DNA of 64,000 nucleotides from Magnetofaba australis IT-1 (GCF_002109495.1 NZ_LVJN01000021.1:496001-560000), one strand, 5' to 3'. Counted from the stretch's first letter, positions 44,701-54,670 are shown. Notes: generated from the letters alone by a model not told the origin. Program-made: numbers and translations.

Positions 44701-47700
44701 CATCGACGCCATCGCCATCCACGTCACCCGTATAGGAGATTGAACCGCCCCCCAACTCTTCGTCGGTGTAACCCGCAGTGAAGATCATGCCGGCGCTGTT
44801 GCTCACCAGGTCGGCGGGATCCATGGAGGCGATGCCGCTCCAAGCCGAGGAGCTGCCAAACGCAACGTAAACTTCGCCACTGGTGGTTCCCACTTTGGGC
44901 GCGCTAAAGGCGATATCGTCCACGCCATCGCCATTGATGTCGCCCACATCGCTGACGCGATAGCCCAGTTGGCCCGTTTGCGACGCTGCGAACACCACAC
45001 CATCGGTGGCGGCGAAATCGTACAGATCCACTTGGCTGGATTGGTTGCCTTCCGACTGGCCATAGACAACGTAAACCTTGCCATATCCTGTGCCATACTC
45101 CTGGGTGGCGCCGATGATCAGATCGTCATAGCCGTCATCGTTAAAGTCTCCCATGCCCGCCACGCTCCACCCCAGCGCGTCGTCAGCGGTGGAGCCAATG
45201 ATGGCGAAACCGGCATCCGTGGAACTGGTTGGATAGAGGCTCGATGTATAGATATGCGAACTGAACCCGTTGCGGCCGCCATAGATCACATAGGCGCTAC
45301 CGCCGCTGGTTACAGTAGTGGATTGACTGTTGCTATAGGGACTGGAGTAGTACTCCCCCACAATAACGTCATCGATGCCATCGCCATTGATGTCGCCAGC
45401 CGCATTGACGGAGAGTCCAAGTTTGCCGCCGCTGTTTGCGCCTTTGATGACAAATCCATCATATCCATCAAGATCTTTGAGATTGAAGGCGGCGCCAAAT
45501 TGGGTATCGCCAAACACCACATAGGCGGCGCCCTCCGTGCTGGCGCCGTAGTCGGGCGCACCAATGATAAAGTCATCGATACCATCGCCATTGACGTCAC
45601 CAGCGTAATTGACGCTCCAGCCAAAATTCGCCGCGCTTGCGTTCATGGTGTCGAACAAGGCAAAACCATTGGTCCCATCCAGGTTGCTCAGCACCAGATC
45701 GCCGGTTCCGCCCGCTGGTCCGCCAAACACCACATACGCTTTACCGTAATTATCGCCAGCGCTGTAGTCCGCCGTGGGCGCGCCGATGATGAAATCGTCG
45801 TAGCCGTCGCCATTCACATCGCCAATGTAGTTGGCGGAATTGCCGGCGTTATCGCCGCTGTTTTCGCCATAAATGGCGCGATACATGGAAGTGGAGAGGG
45901 TGGAGATGTCCGCTTCCCCGGGCGCCGCTACATGGACAACGACACTGGTGGTTCCTGTCAGCGATTGGGTGTCTTGAATGGAGTAGGAGAACCCGGCGGA
46001 ACCGAAGAAACCGCTGTCCGGGGTAAAGGTGACGGTGGTTCCGTTTAAGACATATGACCCATTAAACGCGCTGGAAAGTGAATCAAAAGAGATCGAGTCG
46101 CCAGTGTCGGAATCGTAATCATTGGCCATCAGAGCCGTGGTTTCCACATTGACGGCGGAGCCCATGGTGGTGCTCAAAAAGTCGCTGACGGCGACAGGAT
46201 AGTCGGCCACCGATGTGATGGTGAGCGAGGCCGTTTGCAGTTGATCCGTGGTCAGCTCCAGGAATCCGCTGGTCAGTTGCCCCTCTTGATCGGAGATCGT
46301 TTCAAGAATGTTGGAGGAGAAGCTGTGATTAGCTGAGGCGTTATCGAACACAATGTTGAGTTCGTACTCGCCATAGTTGTCGCTGCCATAGGTGGCGGCG
46401 GTGAGCGGATTGCCGTCTGCGGAGACAACGATGAAGTAGAAACCGTCGCTCTGGACTTGATAGGTCAGATAGGGATCAAACGTGGTGAGACTGCCCGCAT
46501 CCAGCGTTCCGCCATCGCTGTTGGAGGCGATGATCGTGCCGGAGGAGTCCATCAGCGTGAGCTGAAAATCCATGTCCGCATTGATATTGGCGCCGCTGTC
46601 GCCGCCATCGATATCAAAAATCACCGTTTCGCCCGCAAACAGCGCCAGAGAGTAGTAATCGGCGTCGGAACTGTAGTTCATGGCGCCGTTGATGCGGCCA
46701 AACGGCAGGGAGCCCCCTCCATAGACGTTGGCGTCGGAATCTCCGGTTGTAATGTTGGCGTCGTTGATAAATTTCGATGTGGAGCGCGACCCGTTGGAGC
46801 TCCACTTGACTCCGGTTGGTAGCGTCCCCGTCCAGTAGGTGAAGGTGTAATCGCCAAAGGCGTTGGGGTGCGGCGAGTACTCAAACGAGCCGTCGCTCAG
46901 CAGAGAGAGGGCGCCCTGGTCCGGCGCGGCGGCCAGATAGTAGCTGGAGCCCGCGCTGGCGCTGGGCAGTTGACCGGACAGCAGCGTATCTTCCGTCGCG
47001 GTGTAGGTGGACGCGGCGTCGGTGATGCTGATGGTGACCGAGATCGTCGCATTGAATTGGTCGCTGACTTCAACAATGAAGCTCTCTGTGCCTTGATAGG
47101 TGGCGTGGGGCGTATAGGTGAACTCCCCGGTGTTGGCGTCCAGCACCAATGTTCCATTGCTGACGTCCTGCACCAGATTGAAAGTGAGAACCGCGCCATT
47201 GTCGGGGTCGGTGACGTCGACGAAGTCGGTGAGCGCAGAGTCATTGGCGATGGTGAATTCGGTCTGCGCATTGGCGGCCAGGCTCGGCGCGTCATTAACG
47301 CCGGTCACCTGCAAGTAGACCTGTCCCAAATCGCTGTTGCCGTCGGAATCCACCACCTCATAGAAGAAGGTATCAACAGCGGTTTCGCCGTCGGCCAGAT
47401 AGTCATAAGCGCCATTGGCGCGGTAGAGGATCTCTGTCTGATCGCTGCTGAGGGTCAAATCCCCCTGCAGTTGCGTCACATCGAAGCCATCCAACGCGAT
47501 GGACAGATTGGAGACGCCTTTGTCATCGGTATCGTTGGCAAGCAGGCCATCGAGGGTGATGGTCCAAACGTCCGCGGCGCCAACGGCGCGGGCGTCATCA
47601 GTGGCGGTTGGACCCGTGACGCTGCCTGTATCAGTTCCGGTGTCAGTTCCCGTATCAATTCCCGTGCTGGTTCCCGGAGCGGAGACATACAGGCTGACTT

Positions 47701-49867
47701 GACCGACATCCCAAGCGCCGTAGCTGTCTTCAATGGTGTAGTAAAAGGTATCGATGCCCGTTTCATCTGTCGCCAGCGCATCAAAAGCGCCATTGGCGTT
47801 ATAGATCAGTGAAGTCTGATCACTGCTAACGCTCAAGCTACCCAGCAGATCGGTTGTATCCAGAAGATCCAACACGAAGTGAAGATTGGTGACGCCGTTA
47901 TCATCGCCATCGTTGATCAGAAGATCGCTGATCAGGATCTCCCAGTCCCCCGATGACTCCACGGAGAGGGAGTCCGGGTTGGCGACCGGCCCGGAATTCG
48001 AGGTGGTGGTGGTGTTCGTTTCTGGCGTGGTGGTATCGCCGGTCGTTCCCGTATCGCCGGTCGTTCCCGTATCGCCGATTGTGACGATATCGTAGGTCGT
48101 TCCCGTGTCGCCGCCAGTGGTGTAGGTGACGCCGCCGGTATCGCCGCCGGTCAGCCCCAGGAAGTCGCCGCCGCCGGTATCGAATACATTGATGTAGGTT
48201 GTATCCGTACCAGTGGTCCCGCCATCGGCGCCGGTGGTCCCGCCATCGGCGCCGGTGGTCCCGCCATCGGCGCCGGTGGTCCCGCCATCCGTACCCGTCG
48301 CGCCGCCATCGGCGCCAATGGTTCCGCCATCCGTACCCGTCGCGCCGCCATCGCCTATGCCGAAGGGATCATTGGCGTCTGCGCCGCCATCCACGCCTGC
48401 GCCATCGCCCGCCTGCTGGCCATCACCCGCTTGTTGGCCATCACCGCCTTCCGCGCCTTGACCATCGATTTGCGCGCCATCGCCCTCGCCGCCGCCTTCA
48501 GCAAACGGATCCGCTTCGCCGCCTTCGATTCCCTGCCCCTCTTGACCGCCTTCCGTTTGCGCGCCATCGCCCTCGCCGCCCTCGGCGCCGCCTTCAGCGA
48601 ACGGATCCGCCTCCGCGCCTTCCAGACCCTGGCCCTCACCTTCAGGGTTCTGGCCTTCACCTTCAGGGTTCTGGCCTTCACCTTCGGGATTCTGACCATC
48701 GCCTTCGGGATTTTGACCCTCCCCTTCGGCGCCCTGGCCTTCAGGGTTCTGACCATCGCCCTCAGGATTTTGACCCTCCCCTTCGGCGCCCTGGCCCTCC
48801 CCTTCGGGCGGCGCAGTCTGTTCCGCAGTGGGGTCAGGTTCCGGTTCCGGCTCCGGCTCTGGTTCGGGGTCGTCCTGACGCTGCTCGCGCTCCTGTTCGA
48901 CCTTCTGTTCGTGCTCCTGCTGTTTCTGCTGGAAGCTGTCGTTGGACAACTGACTGTTCAATTTGGCCTGAAAGGTGGGCGGCGCCGGGGCCGGCGCGCT
49001 GGGCGCGCCGCCGGTCACCGAGACCGCCGTGGCCAAACCGGGCTGCGTCAGCGTAACGGTGCCATTCCCGAACACATCGGAGATATCCAGAATACCCGCG
49101 GTGTGCACCACGGTGGTTTGACCATCCGGGGTCACCTCACCCGCCAGTTCTGAACCACGAATGCCGACGATGGCGGCGGGGGTTTTGATGGTGGAGTGCT
49201 TGCCTTCGTGCACATGACCCAGCTCGCCGCTCTTGTAGCGGAAGATGCCGGTGATCACAGTGGCGGCGAAGGCGCCTTTGCCCGCCGCCGGTTCAAACTG
49301 GTAATCATCCATGATGGCGCGGGCGTTCTCACCCAGCTGGAACTCCGTGCCATCCTTAAACACCACTTTAACCAAGCCGCCGGTGACGGTTTTGAGCATG
49401 TCGCCGGTCTGGATCTCATCGCCATTGTTCAGAATGCGCAAACGGCCATCAGCGCCGCGCGCAAACGCCTTACCAGCCAGGTTGTCCACCTTGCCGACGC
49501 TCTCGGCGCCCACCATCAGCGCCGCCCCTTCCATGCCGCCTGCTCCCGGCGGCAGCAGCGCTTGCACCATCTCGCCGCTAATGGCCGAACCATTGGGCAG
49601 CATCAGCGGCGGCAGATCGCCGGATTCGGTAAAGTAGTCGGCAATGTGCAACTGCTCGCCGCTCTCCAGACGCAGAATCAGGTCGTCGCCATCGCGCACA
49701 TAGTCGCCTTCGGTGGCGTAGCGCGGATTATCGAGGCGCACCTGTCCATCAATGACCTGGGCGCTGGCGTCATATTCCGGCGCCGCTGCATCCGGGTTGG
49801 GCCGCCAGACGTTTTGGTCCGTGGGCTCATCGTTGGAAGAGGCGAGAAATTCGGTGGTGGTGTCCAT
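41714..49867 (-). CDS. Giant FecR / cadherin-like / FG-GAP / RTX surface protein
   Basis: 2717 residues. A FecR-like domain (about 140-290; VGIRGSELAG) leads into Glu/Gly/Gln and Thr/Gly/Asp low-complexity linkers (about 325-615), then cadherin-like or VCBS modules (about 620-1020), a pre-peptidase C-terminal-like module (about 1060-1180) and another Ig-like module. Next come seven FG-GAP/integrin-alpha repeats with Ca2+ loops such as GDVNGDGYDD (about 1330-1820), an RTX block (GNDVLFGAQGDD, about 1828-1895), a linker, seven more FG-GAP repeats (about 2043-2535), a second RTX block and a related C-terminal module. RTX repeats and absence of a signal peptide suggest type I secretion; no secretion genes are in the window. 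Probable adhesin. The start is ATG 49867, with GTG 49876 as alternative; the site is weak. Confidence 0.85.
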   Translation of the reverse strand: MDTTTEFLASSNDEPTDQNVWRPNPDAAAPEYDASAQVIDGQVRLDNPRYATEGDYVRDGDDLILRLESGEQLHIADYFTESGDLPPLMLPNGSAISGEMVQALLPPGAGGMEGAALMVGAESVGKVDNLAGKAFARGADGRLRILNNGDEIQTGDMLKTVTGGLVKVVFKDGTEFQLGENARAIMDDYQFEPAAGKGAFAATVITGIFRYKSGELGHVHEGKHSTIKTPAAIVGIRGSELAGEVTPDGQTTVVHTAGILDISDVFGNGTVTLTQPGLATAVSVTGGAPSAPAPAPPTFQAKLNSQLSNDSFQQKQQEHEQKVEQEREQRQDDPEPEPEPEPEPDPTAEQTAPPEGEGQGAEGEGQNPEGDGQNPEGQGAEGEGQNPEGDGQNPEGEGQNPEGEGQNPEGEGQGLEGAEADPFAEGGAEGGEGDGAQTEGGQEGQGIEGGEADPFAEGGGEGDGAQIDGQGAEGGDGQQAGDGQQAGDGAGVDGGADANDPFGIGDGGATGTDGGTIGADGGATGTDGGTTGADGGTTGADGGTTGADGGTTGTDTTYINVFDTGGGDFLGLTGGDTGGVTYTTGGDTGTTYDIVTIGDTGTTGDTGTTGDTTTPETNTTTTSNSGPVANPDSLSVESSGDWEILISDLLINDGDDNGVTNLHFVLDLLDTTDLLGSLSVSSDQTSLIYNANGAFDALATDETGIDTFYYTIEDSYGAWDVGQVSLYVSAPGTSTGIDTGTDTGTDTGSVTGPTATDDARAVGAADVWTITLDGLLANDTDDKGVSNLSIALDGFDVTQLQGDLTLSSDQTEILYRANGAYDYLADGETAVDTFFYEVVDSDGNSDLGQVYLQVTGVNDAPSLAANAQTEFTIANDSALTDFVDVTDPDNGAVLTFNLVQDVSNGTLVLDANTGEFTYTPHATYQGTESFIVEVSDQFNATISVTISITDAASTYTATEDTLLSGQLPSASAGSSYYLAAAPDQGALSLLSDGSFEYSPHPNAFGDYTFTYWTGTLPTGVKWSSNGSRSTSKFINDANITTGDSDANVYGGGSLPFGRINGAMNYSSDADYYSLALFAGETVIFDIDGGDSGANINADMDFQLTLMDSSGTIIASNSDGGTLDAGSLTTFDPYLTYQVQSDGFYFIVVSADGNPLTAATYGSDNYGEYELNIVFDNASANHSFSSNILETISDQEGQLTSGFLELTTDQLQTASLTITSVADYPVAVSDFLSTTMGSAVNVETTALMANDYDSDTGDSISFDSLSSAFNGSYVLNGTTVTFTPDSGFFGSAGFSYSIQDTQSLTGTTSVVVHVAAPGEADISTLSTSMYRAIYGENSGDNAGNSANYIGDVNGDGYDDFIIGAPTADYSAGDNYGKAYVVFGGPAGGTGDLVLSNLDGTNGFALFDTMNASAANFGWSVNYAGDVNGDGIDDFIIGAPDYGASTEGAAYVVFGDTQFGAAFNLKDLDGYDGFVIKGANSGGKLGLSVNAAGDINGDGIDDVIVGEYYSSPYSNSQSTTVTSGGSAYVIYGGRNGFSSHIYTSSLYPTSSTDAGFAIIGSTADDALGWSVAGMGDFNDDGYDDLIIGATQEYGTGYGKVYVVYGQSEGNQSSQVDLYDFAATDGVVFAASQTGQLGYRVSDVGDINGDGVDDIAFSAPKVGTTSGEVYVAFGSSSAWSGIASMDPADLVSNSAGMIFTAGYTDEELGGGSISYTGDVDGDGVDDMVIGAYYADTNGYTDSGRAYLIFGQTGMTAATISLASLDGSNGFALNGAVAGGWFGYSAKAAGDVDGDGFYDLILSAPYANGENSNYTAAGNSYIFYGDDFRGNFTQRGTTGNDVIQASDSGDWIFADEGDDELSGSIGNDVLFGAQGDDLIDAGYGIDRVSGGAGDDRILISDLGDGTNVDSIDGGGGYDVLRFSNYFYVDLTTSSDPLNLDGIEVISLDNEITGDTLVVNKWSPTWVSDDSRLRITGDVGDNVEVNDSGWYYVGSIYISKWDVSATMAHYSNGASKLFIDRDITTNFSMSAPNLLSTRNITNYDDGKHYGFTVEGELDYQSATSYFGIASTMLDFNGDGLDDFVIGAPHAGSTDFSGKVYVIYGGTGAYPSETLLSNLSSTSYGFVIEGGSNYGIGDSLAKAGDFNGDGIDDLLIGAYYAPSNAYGDSYIVYGSSSTYSGSQTITSLTDGTSGFTIEQGGSGGTQADFVVADGGDINGDGYNDIVLLDKQYSYSTASSQEGAVYVIFGDGSNFNAGVFSTSTLDGNNGFQIIGPSVSGRFAASASLSGDFNDDGYDDLLIGSADGSLGTSSGETFVIYGRSSFTTVAPSGQFDLTYITDVTSNSVGFYVQGATASDFAGDRVAWLGDVNGDGYDDFAIGAPGANSSDGAVTVIFGSSSNPDTTDNLITTAEVNGSNGFTIHGSTGYAAAFGSTLEGIGDINGDGCDDILVASQDYYYGTGVGYVVYGGSMFSQDFYVDNIDGSNGFKISGFQYSGEGFKSAAGGGDVDGDGFSDLFVAEMYSGYYGAGEGYFLFGGDFVNAGHLLGSNGADTMTGSTDANTTDYLMGRDGDDVLDGQAGPDYINGGAGNDLLIWDTDDIVLDGGSGFDILSVPGAGVNVADPTNNTLVRHIEAVDLHGTGANSIDISALEILDVSDDDTLAILGDGDDLANMTDTGWAYQTTVSYTPPHYDQSVTLDVYTNGGATLYLETTISTQFAVAGAI

Positions 49868-50081
49868 GATTTGCACTGCCCGATTGATCCCGTATGCATC
49901 CAGCCGGGATGGAAAAAACCGTGAGTCGTGACCAGGGTAAAACGCGTTGAGATTGGTAACGCCGTTTTATGCAGCGCTGCTCCACTCCCTGGATTGCCGC
50001 AGTTACACTATATACGATTCGTTTATGCACAGAGAACCAATTCCAGTGTAAACTGGCCTAGATTGGCGAACTCTATGCAAT

Positions 50082-50114
50082 TTGCGTTATGCTATTGTTG
50101 ACGTTGCGTTATGC
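50082..50114 (+). promoter_or_regulatory. Direct repeat in divergent promoter region
   Basis: TTGCGTTATGC occurs at 50082-50092 and 50104-50114, 22 bases apart, about two DNA turns, in the 340-base space between the giant gene and the CHAT gene. A short dyad CCAGT-GTAA-ACTGG is at 50043-50056. These could be operator sites for a shared regulator; no clear promoter elements can be assigned. Confidence 0.35.
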
Positions 50115-50207
50115 GCTGTGCTGTTGATCCTGCGAATGCAGCGCGATTATTTACCAATCTCGCAAAAATTGTTCCCGCTCTCCTCGCTACAGAATGCGGA
50201 TGCCGTC

Positions 50208-53200
50208 ATGAAGCGTTTTGTCTCATTTTTCCTTTTGTTTATCGCGCTTTGTGCGACCACCCCCGTGGGCGCGCAAACACCGCCTGGCAAAGGTCCGGAT
50301 CCAGCGGTGAAAGCCGCGCCCTATCTGCAAGCCGCCAAAGCGGGCGATGCCCAGGCGCAATTTCAAGTGGGCGAAATCTATTTGACCGGGCCGGAGCCGC
50401 AACATCTGGTGGAGGCGGCGCAGTGGTTCCACAAAGCCGCCGAACAGGGACATGCGGCGGCGCAAGCCTCATTGGGCGTGCTCTACTATGCGGGCGTGGG
50501 CGTCAAAGAGGATAACGCCGAAGCGGTGAAGTGGTTCCAAGAGGCGGCGGTGAAACACCACGCCGATGCGCAGTACCATTTGGGTTTGATGTATGAGCAG
50601 GGTTCGGGCATCAAAGCCAATCTGGAGCGCGCGCTCAAGTGGTATGATTACGCCGCCGGGCAGGGCCATGTGGCCGCCGCCAAACGCAAATTGGCGCTGC
50701 TGAACAAGATCTCCCCAGATAAAGCCAAAGAGATTCTCGCCGCCAACCAGGCGCAACGCGACACCATTCGCGCCGGACAGTTGGATGAGGATCCGTTTGG
50801 CGCGCCTGCGGCGCCCACGGCGACTGCTGCAGCGCCTACGGATGAGGATCCGTTTGGCGCCGCGGACGTTCCGGCAACAGCGTCCATGGCGAGCAATGTG
50901 AGCGGTCAATCGGCGGATCAGGCGCGTCAGTTGGCGCAGCAGGCGGAATCTCAACGCCATTGGGAGGACGCTGTCGCTGAGTATCAACGCGCCATTGCCA
51001 TAACGTTGGATACGGCGGATCTCTCCCGCGAACAGCAGTGGCCGCTGATCGGGCGGGATAACGCCGCCATCAAACGCATTCAGAGCCGTCTGCCCGCATG
51101 GGTGGATGAGCGCCTGGCCAAAGCCGCTCAACTCTCCCCCAGTGCGGCGGCGGCGCCGCAGATGGGCGCCTGGCAAGCGGCTTTGGGACAAGGGCAACAG
51201 GGTGATCTGGCGGCGGCGAAGCAGGCGGTGACGTTGGCGCAAAAGCTGTTTGGCGCGGATCACCCTTATACGCTGGCCAGCCGGAAAATATTGGCCAAGC
51301 AGCAGTTTGTGCAGGGGGATTTCGCCCCGGCGCAGTCCGCTTTGCAGCAGATATGGCAAACCGGGCAGAAGGTATTGGGCGTCGATCACCCGGAGACCCT
51401 GGATAGCGCAGGCATGCTGGCGGATCTGTATGAAACCCGCAGTCAGTACGCCAAGGCGTTGGATGTGCGTCAGAAAATCGCCGAACAGTACGCCGCCGGT
51501 CTGGGACGGGAGCACCCGCTCACACTGGCGACCCAACGCGCAATGGCGCGTCTGCAACAGAACCTGGGGCAGTTGGAAGAGGCCGCCATCACGCTGGAGC
51601 AGACCTGTACCGCCACGGCCCGCACGCTGGGCGCTTGGCACCCCGATAGCGCCGCCTGTCTGGCGCAACAGGGACGCTTGGCCCTGCAACAGGGCGACTA
51701 CGCCGCCGCTGGCCAGAAGCTGGAAGCGGCGCGGGACAAGATGGTTCGCATCATGCCGCTGGACGATGCGCGCACGGTGGAGACGCGCCTGGATCTGGCT
51801 GATTGGCAAATGCGTCGCGGCGATCTGACCATCGCCCGGTCGAACTTGGATGAGTTGGCCAAACTGACGGAATCCGAAACGCAGACGTTGGGCGATCTGC
51901 GCGCCAAAACGTTGGGATTACTGGCTCAGGTTCAGATCAAGCAGGGCCAGTTGGCGCAGGCTGAGCCCACTTTGAAAAACGCTTATGATACTGAAATTGC
52001 GCGTAAAGGCGCGCAACATCCTGACGCCATCGCCGCTCTGAGCGAATTGGCGGGGTTGTATAAGCGCATGGGCCGTTTCGCCGAGGCGGAGATCACCTTC
52101 CAGAACGCCCTGGCCGATGCGCGCACGGTGCTGGGCCCCAAGCATCAGACCACCCTGGCGCTGATGAACAACCTGGGCCTGACGTTTGAGGAGGAGGGTC
52201 TGTTCGATCAGGCCGAACCGCTGTTCCTGGAGGCGCTCAAGGGGCTGCAGGAGAGCTTGGGCGAAGGTCATCCCGACGCCATCGCCGCGCTCAACAGTCT
52301 GGCGCTGCTGTATGAGAGCCAGGGGGTGTTCGATCGCGCCGAACCGCTCTATCAGCAGGCCATCCGCATCTCCAGCGAGCGTTTGGGGCCGGACCACCCC
52401 GACACCATGGCGTTCCTCAACAACCTCGGCTACCTGCAACTGATGCGACAGGACTACGCCGCCGCTGAACCGATCTTCCAAAAAGCGTTCGATATTTGGC
52501 GCAAGAGTCTGGGCGACGCCCACCCCACCACCTTCAAGAGTTTGAACAACCTGGCGCGGGTGGAGCGCAATCTGGGCAAGCTGGATCGCGCCGAAGCGCA
52601 CTTTAAACAAGCCCTGGCGGGACGGCGTCAAGCGTTGGGACCGCAACACATTGATACGCTGCGTAGTATGCACGATCTGGCCGCGCTCTATCGCGACCAG
52701 AAACGCTATAAAGAGGCCGATAAACTGCTGCGGGAGACGCTGGATCTGGATGAAAAGATCCTTGGCCCGCAACATCCTTATACGTTTGAGACACTCAATA
52801 CATTGGCGGCGGTGCAAGAGGAGACCAACGCCCTGTCTGAGGCGTTCAAACTGCGCAAAGAGGCCACCGAGCGGCGCACCCAGTTCCTCAACCGCATGAT
52901 GTGGGTGACCGGCGACAACGCCCGTGAAGGGTATACACGGCTGCATCGTCCGGAGTTGAACGCGTGGCTGGATCTGCTCACCCGTCTGCCCGATGCCGAG
53001 CAGGCGGGCGCGGCGTTGCTGGAAACCTCGCTGCAGCGCAAGGGGTTGCTGTTCAAAATCACTTCGCAGATTCGCCAAATTGCGCAGGTGAGCAACGATC
53101 CCAAACTGCGCAAAGTGACCGATGAACTGGCGGCGGCGCGACGGGCGCTGGCGTCGTTGACCCTGGCGGGTCCGCAGGAGCATCAGGACCCCAAGGCGCA

Positions 53201-54608
53201 CTTGGCGCGCATGCACCAGTTGGAGAGCAAAATCCACTCCCTGGAGGGGGAGGTGGGACGCGCCAGTCTGCGTTTCCGCGAAAGCGCCACAGAGGTGACG
53301 CTGGATAAAATCGCCGAGCATCTGCCCGATGGCGCAGCGCTGGTGGACTTTCTGATCTACGCCGACCAGAGCGGCGGGCGTCATCTGCTGGCGGGGGTGA
53401 TGACCCGCGATGGCGATGCGCTGCATCGGAGTCTGGTGTGCTATGAGGATCTGGACGCCATCGAAAAGCTGGTGTTGGATTATCGCGCCGCCATTCAGGA
53501 TGACGGCATGGATGAGGATGAGCTGCTGGAGCTGGGCATGGCGGTGTATGCGCAGATCTGGGAGCCGTTGACCGAAGCGTTGGGCGAAGAGCGTGAAAGA
53601 GTGTTCCTGGCGCCCGATGGGGTGTTGAACATTCTGCCGTTCAACGCGCTGGTGACCGACGAGGAGCTCTACCTGATCGAGGCGGTGGATCTGCATATTC
53701 TCACCACCAGCCGCGATCTGCTGCCCACGCGCATTCCCCGCGCCGATGGCGGCTTCATCACCCTGGCCGGTCCCAACTACGACACCGATCAGGTGGCGTC
53801 GGTGGAGCGCAAGGGGGTGTTGTCCCGCCGTTCCGGCTCACGCGGGGCATCGCGCGGGTTTGTCAAAACCGACTCCCGCGCCGCCTCTCTGCGGGCGGGT
53901 CTGCGCGCCTTTTCGCGCGGTATGCGCGGGTTGAAGTTCGATCCGCTGCCCGGCGCCGAGAAAGAGGGCGAGCTGATTGTGGAGAGCACCCAGGCGGCGG
54001 GTAAAAATAATGTGCTGCTGCTGCGCAACGATGCCCAGGAGGAGCGGGTCAAACAGTTTAAACAGCCGCCGCAGGTGCTGCATATCGCCACCCACGGCTT
54101 CTTTCTGCAGGCGGACGACAGCTTGAAGAAGCGTCTGCTGCGGTTGCAGCGCAGCGCCAATATCGATCTGCCGCCGCCGGGGGACAACCCCATGTTGCGC
54201 GCCGGTCTGGCGTTTGCCGGCATCAACGCCAATGCGCCGTTCTTAGGCGAGATCGATACGCGCAACGACGGCGTGTTGACCGCGCTGGAGGTGCTGGATC
54301 TGAACCTGCAGGGCACCCAGTTGGCGGTGCTGTCGGCGTGCGAAACCGGCCTCGGCGAGGTGCATGAGGGCGAAGGGGTTTACGGCCTGCGTCGCGCCTT
54401 CCAGGAGGCGGGGGTGAATATGGTGATGGCGTCGTTGTGGGAGGTGAGCGACGACGGCACCCAGGCGATGATGAACGCCATGTATGAACGGTTGATGGAA
54501 GGGAAGTCGGCGCATGATGCGCTGCGTGAGGCGCAGTTGGCGTTGATTCGCGATCCGCGTTTTGGTTATCCGTATATCTGGTCGGCGTTTATGAGCATCG
54601 GCCACTGA
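50208..54608 (+). CDS. Exported Sel1/TPR protein with C-terminal CHAT (caspase-like) domain
   Basis: 1466 residues. A signal peptide (core about 5-18, ending near VGAQT) indicates export. Three Sel1-like repeats (about 40-165; LGVLYYAGVGVKEDNAEAVKWF) and a linker with repeated DEDPFGA precede many 42-residue TPR units of the kinesin light chain type (about 330-950; AEPLYQQAIRISSERLGPDH). The C-terminal CHAT domain (about 1100-1466) has the His in HIATHGFF (about 1296) and the Cys in LSACETGLGE (about 1378), the caspase-like dyad. Activity outside the cytoplasm is implied but unproven. ATG 50208 starts the signal peptide; a longer frame to 50082 is unlikely. It is followed by fecR-like and cyclase genes. 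Confidence 0.88.
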   Translation: MKRFVSFFLLFIALCATTPVGAQTPPGKGPDPAVKAAPYLQAAKAGDAQAQFQVGEIYLTGPEPQHLVEAAQWFHKAAEQGHAAAQASLGVLYYAGVGVKEDNAEAVKWFQEAAVKHHADAQYHLGLMYEQGSGIKANLERALKWYDYAAGQGHVAAAKRKLALLNKISPDKAKEILAANQAQRDTIRAGQLDEDPFGAPAAPTATAAAPTDEDPFGAADVPATASMASNVSGQSADQARQLAQQAESQRHWEDAVAEYQRAIAITLDTADLSREQQWPLIGRDNAAIKRIQSRLPAWVDERLAKAAQLSPSAAAAPQMGAWQAALGQGQQGDLAAAKQAVTLAQKLFGADHPYTLASRKILAKQQFVQGDFAPAQSALQQIWQTGQKVLGVDHPETLDSAGMLADLYETRSQYAKALDVRQKIAEQYAAGLGREHPLTLATQRAMARLQQNLGQLEEAAITLEQTCTATARTLGAWHPDSAACLAQQGRLALQQGDYAAAGQKLEAARDKMVRIMPLDDARTVETRLDLADWQMRRGDLTIARSNLDELAKLTESETQTLGDLRAKTLGLLAQVQIKQGQLAQAEPTLKNAYDTEIARKGAQHPDAIAALSELAGLYKRMGRFAEAEITFQNALADARTVLGPKHQTTLALMNNLGLTFEEEGLFDQAEPLFLEALKGLQESLGEGHPDAIAALNSLALLYESQGVFDRAEPLYQQAIRISSERLGPDHPDTMAFLNNLGYLQLMRQDYAAAEPIFQKAFDIWRKSLGDAHPTTFKSLNNLARVERNLGKLDRAEAHFKQALAGRRQALGPQHIDTLRSMHDLAALYRDQKRYKEADKLLRETLDLDEKILGPQHPYTFETLNTLAAVQEETNALSEAFKLRKEATERRTQFLNRMMWVTGDNAREGYTRLHRPELNAWLDLLTRLPDAEQAGAALLETSLQRKGLLFKITSQIRQIAQVSNDPKLRKVTDELAAARRALASLTLAGPQEHQDPKAHLARMHQLESKIHSLEGEVGRASLRFRESATEVTLDKIAEHLPDGAALVDFLIYADQSGGRHLLAGVMTRDGDALHRSLVCYEDLDAIEKLVLDYRAAIQDDGMDEDELLELGMAVYAQIWEPLTEALGEERERVFLAPDGVLNILPFNALVTDEELYLIEAVDLHILTTSRDLLPTRIPRADGGFITLAGPNYDTDQVASVERKGVLSRRSGSRGASRGFVKTDSRAASLRAGLRAFSRGMRGLKFDPLPGAEKEGELIVESTQAAGKNNVLLLRNDAQEERVKQFKQPPQVLHIATHGFFLQADDSLKKRLLRLQRSANIDLPPPGDNPMLRAGLAFAGINANAPFLGEIDTRNDGVLTALEVLDLNLQGTQLAVLSACETGLGEVHEGEGVYGLRRAFQEAGVNMVMASLWEVSDDGTQAMMNAMYERLMEGKSAHDALREAQLALIRDPRFGYPYIWSAFMSIGH

Positions 54609-54670
54609 GTTGCGCGTTGCCCCAGCCAATGGGCGGCGTTATGCTGTGGCAAAAGAGTTTCGGACCATAG

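Noticed and set aside
43616..46048. Two long rightward frames opposite the giant surface gene
   Set aside because: Mirror image of the FG-GAP repeats; Ile/Val/Ala-rich pseudo-repeats without start sites.
48150..48800. CRISPR-like short repeats
   Set aside because: They are in-frame codon repeats of a low-complexity protein linker, with no spacers.
48199..49153. Arg/His-rich and Leu/Phe-rich frames opposite low-complexity linkers
   Set aside because: Produced by the Gly/Glu/Asp repeats of the giant gene on the other strand.
51918..53696. 592-codon leftward frame opposite the CHAT gene
   Set aside because: Shadow of the TPR region, repeated composition and no recognisable domain.
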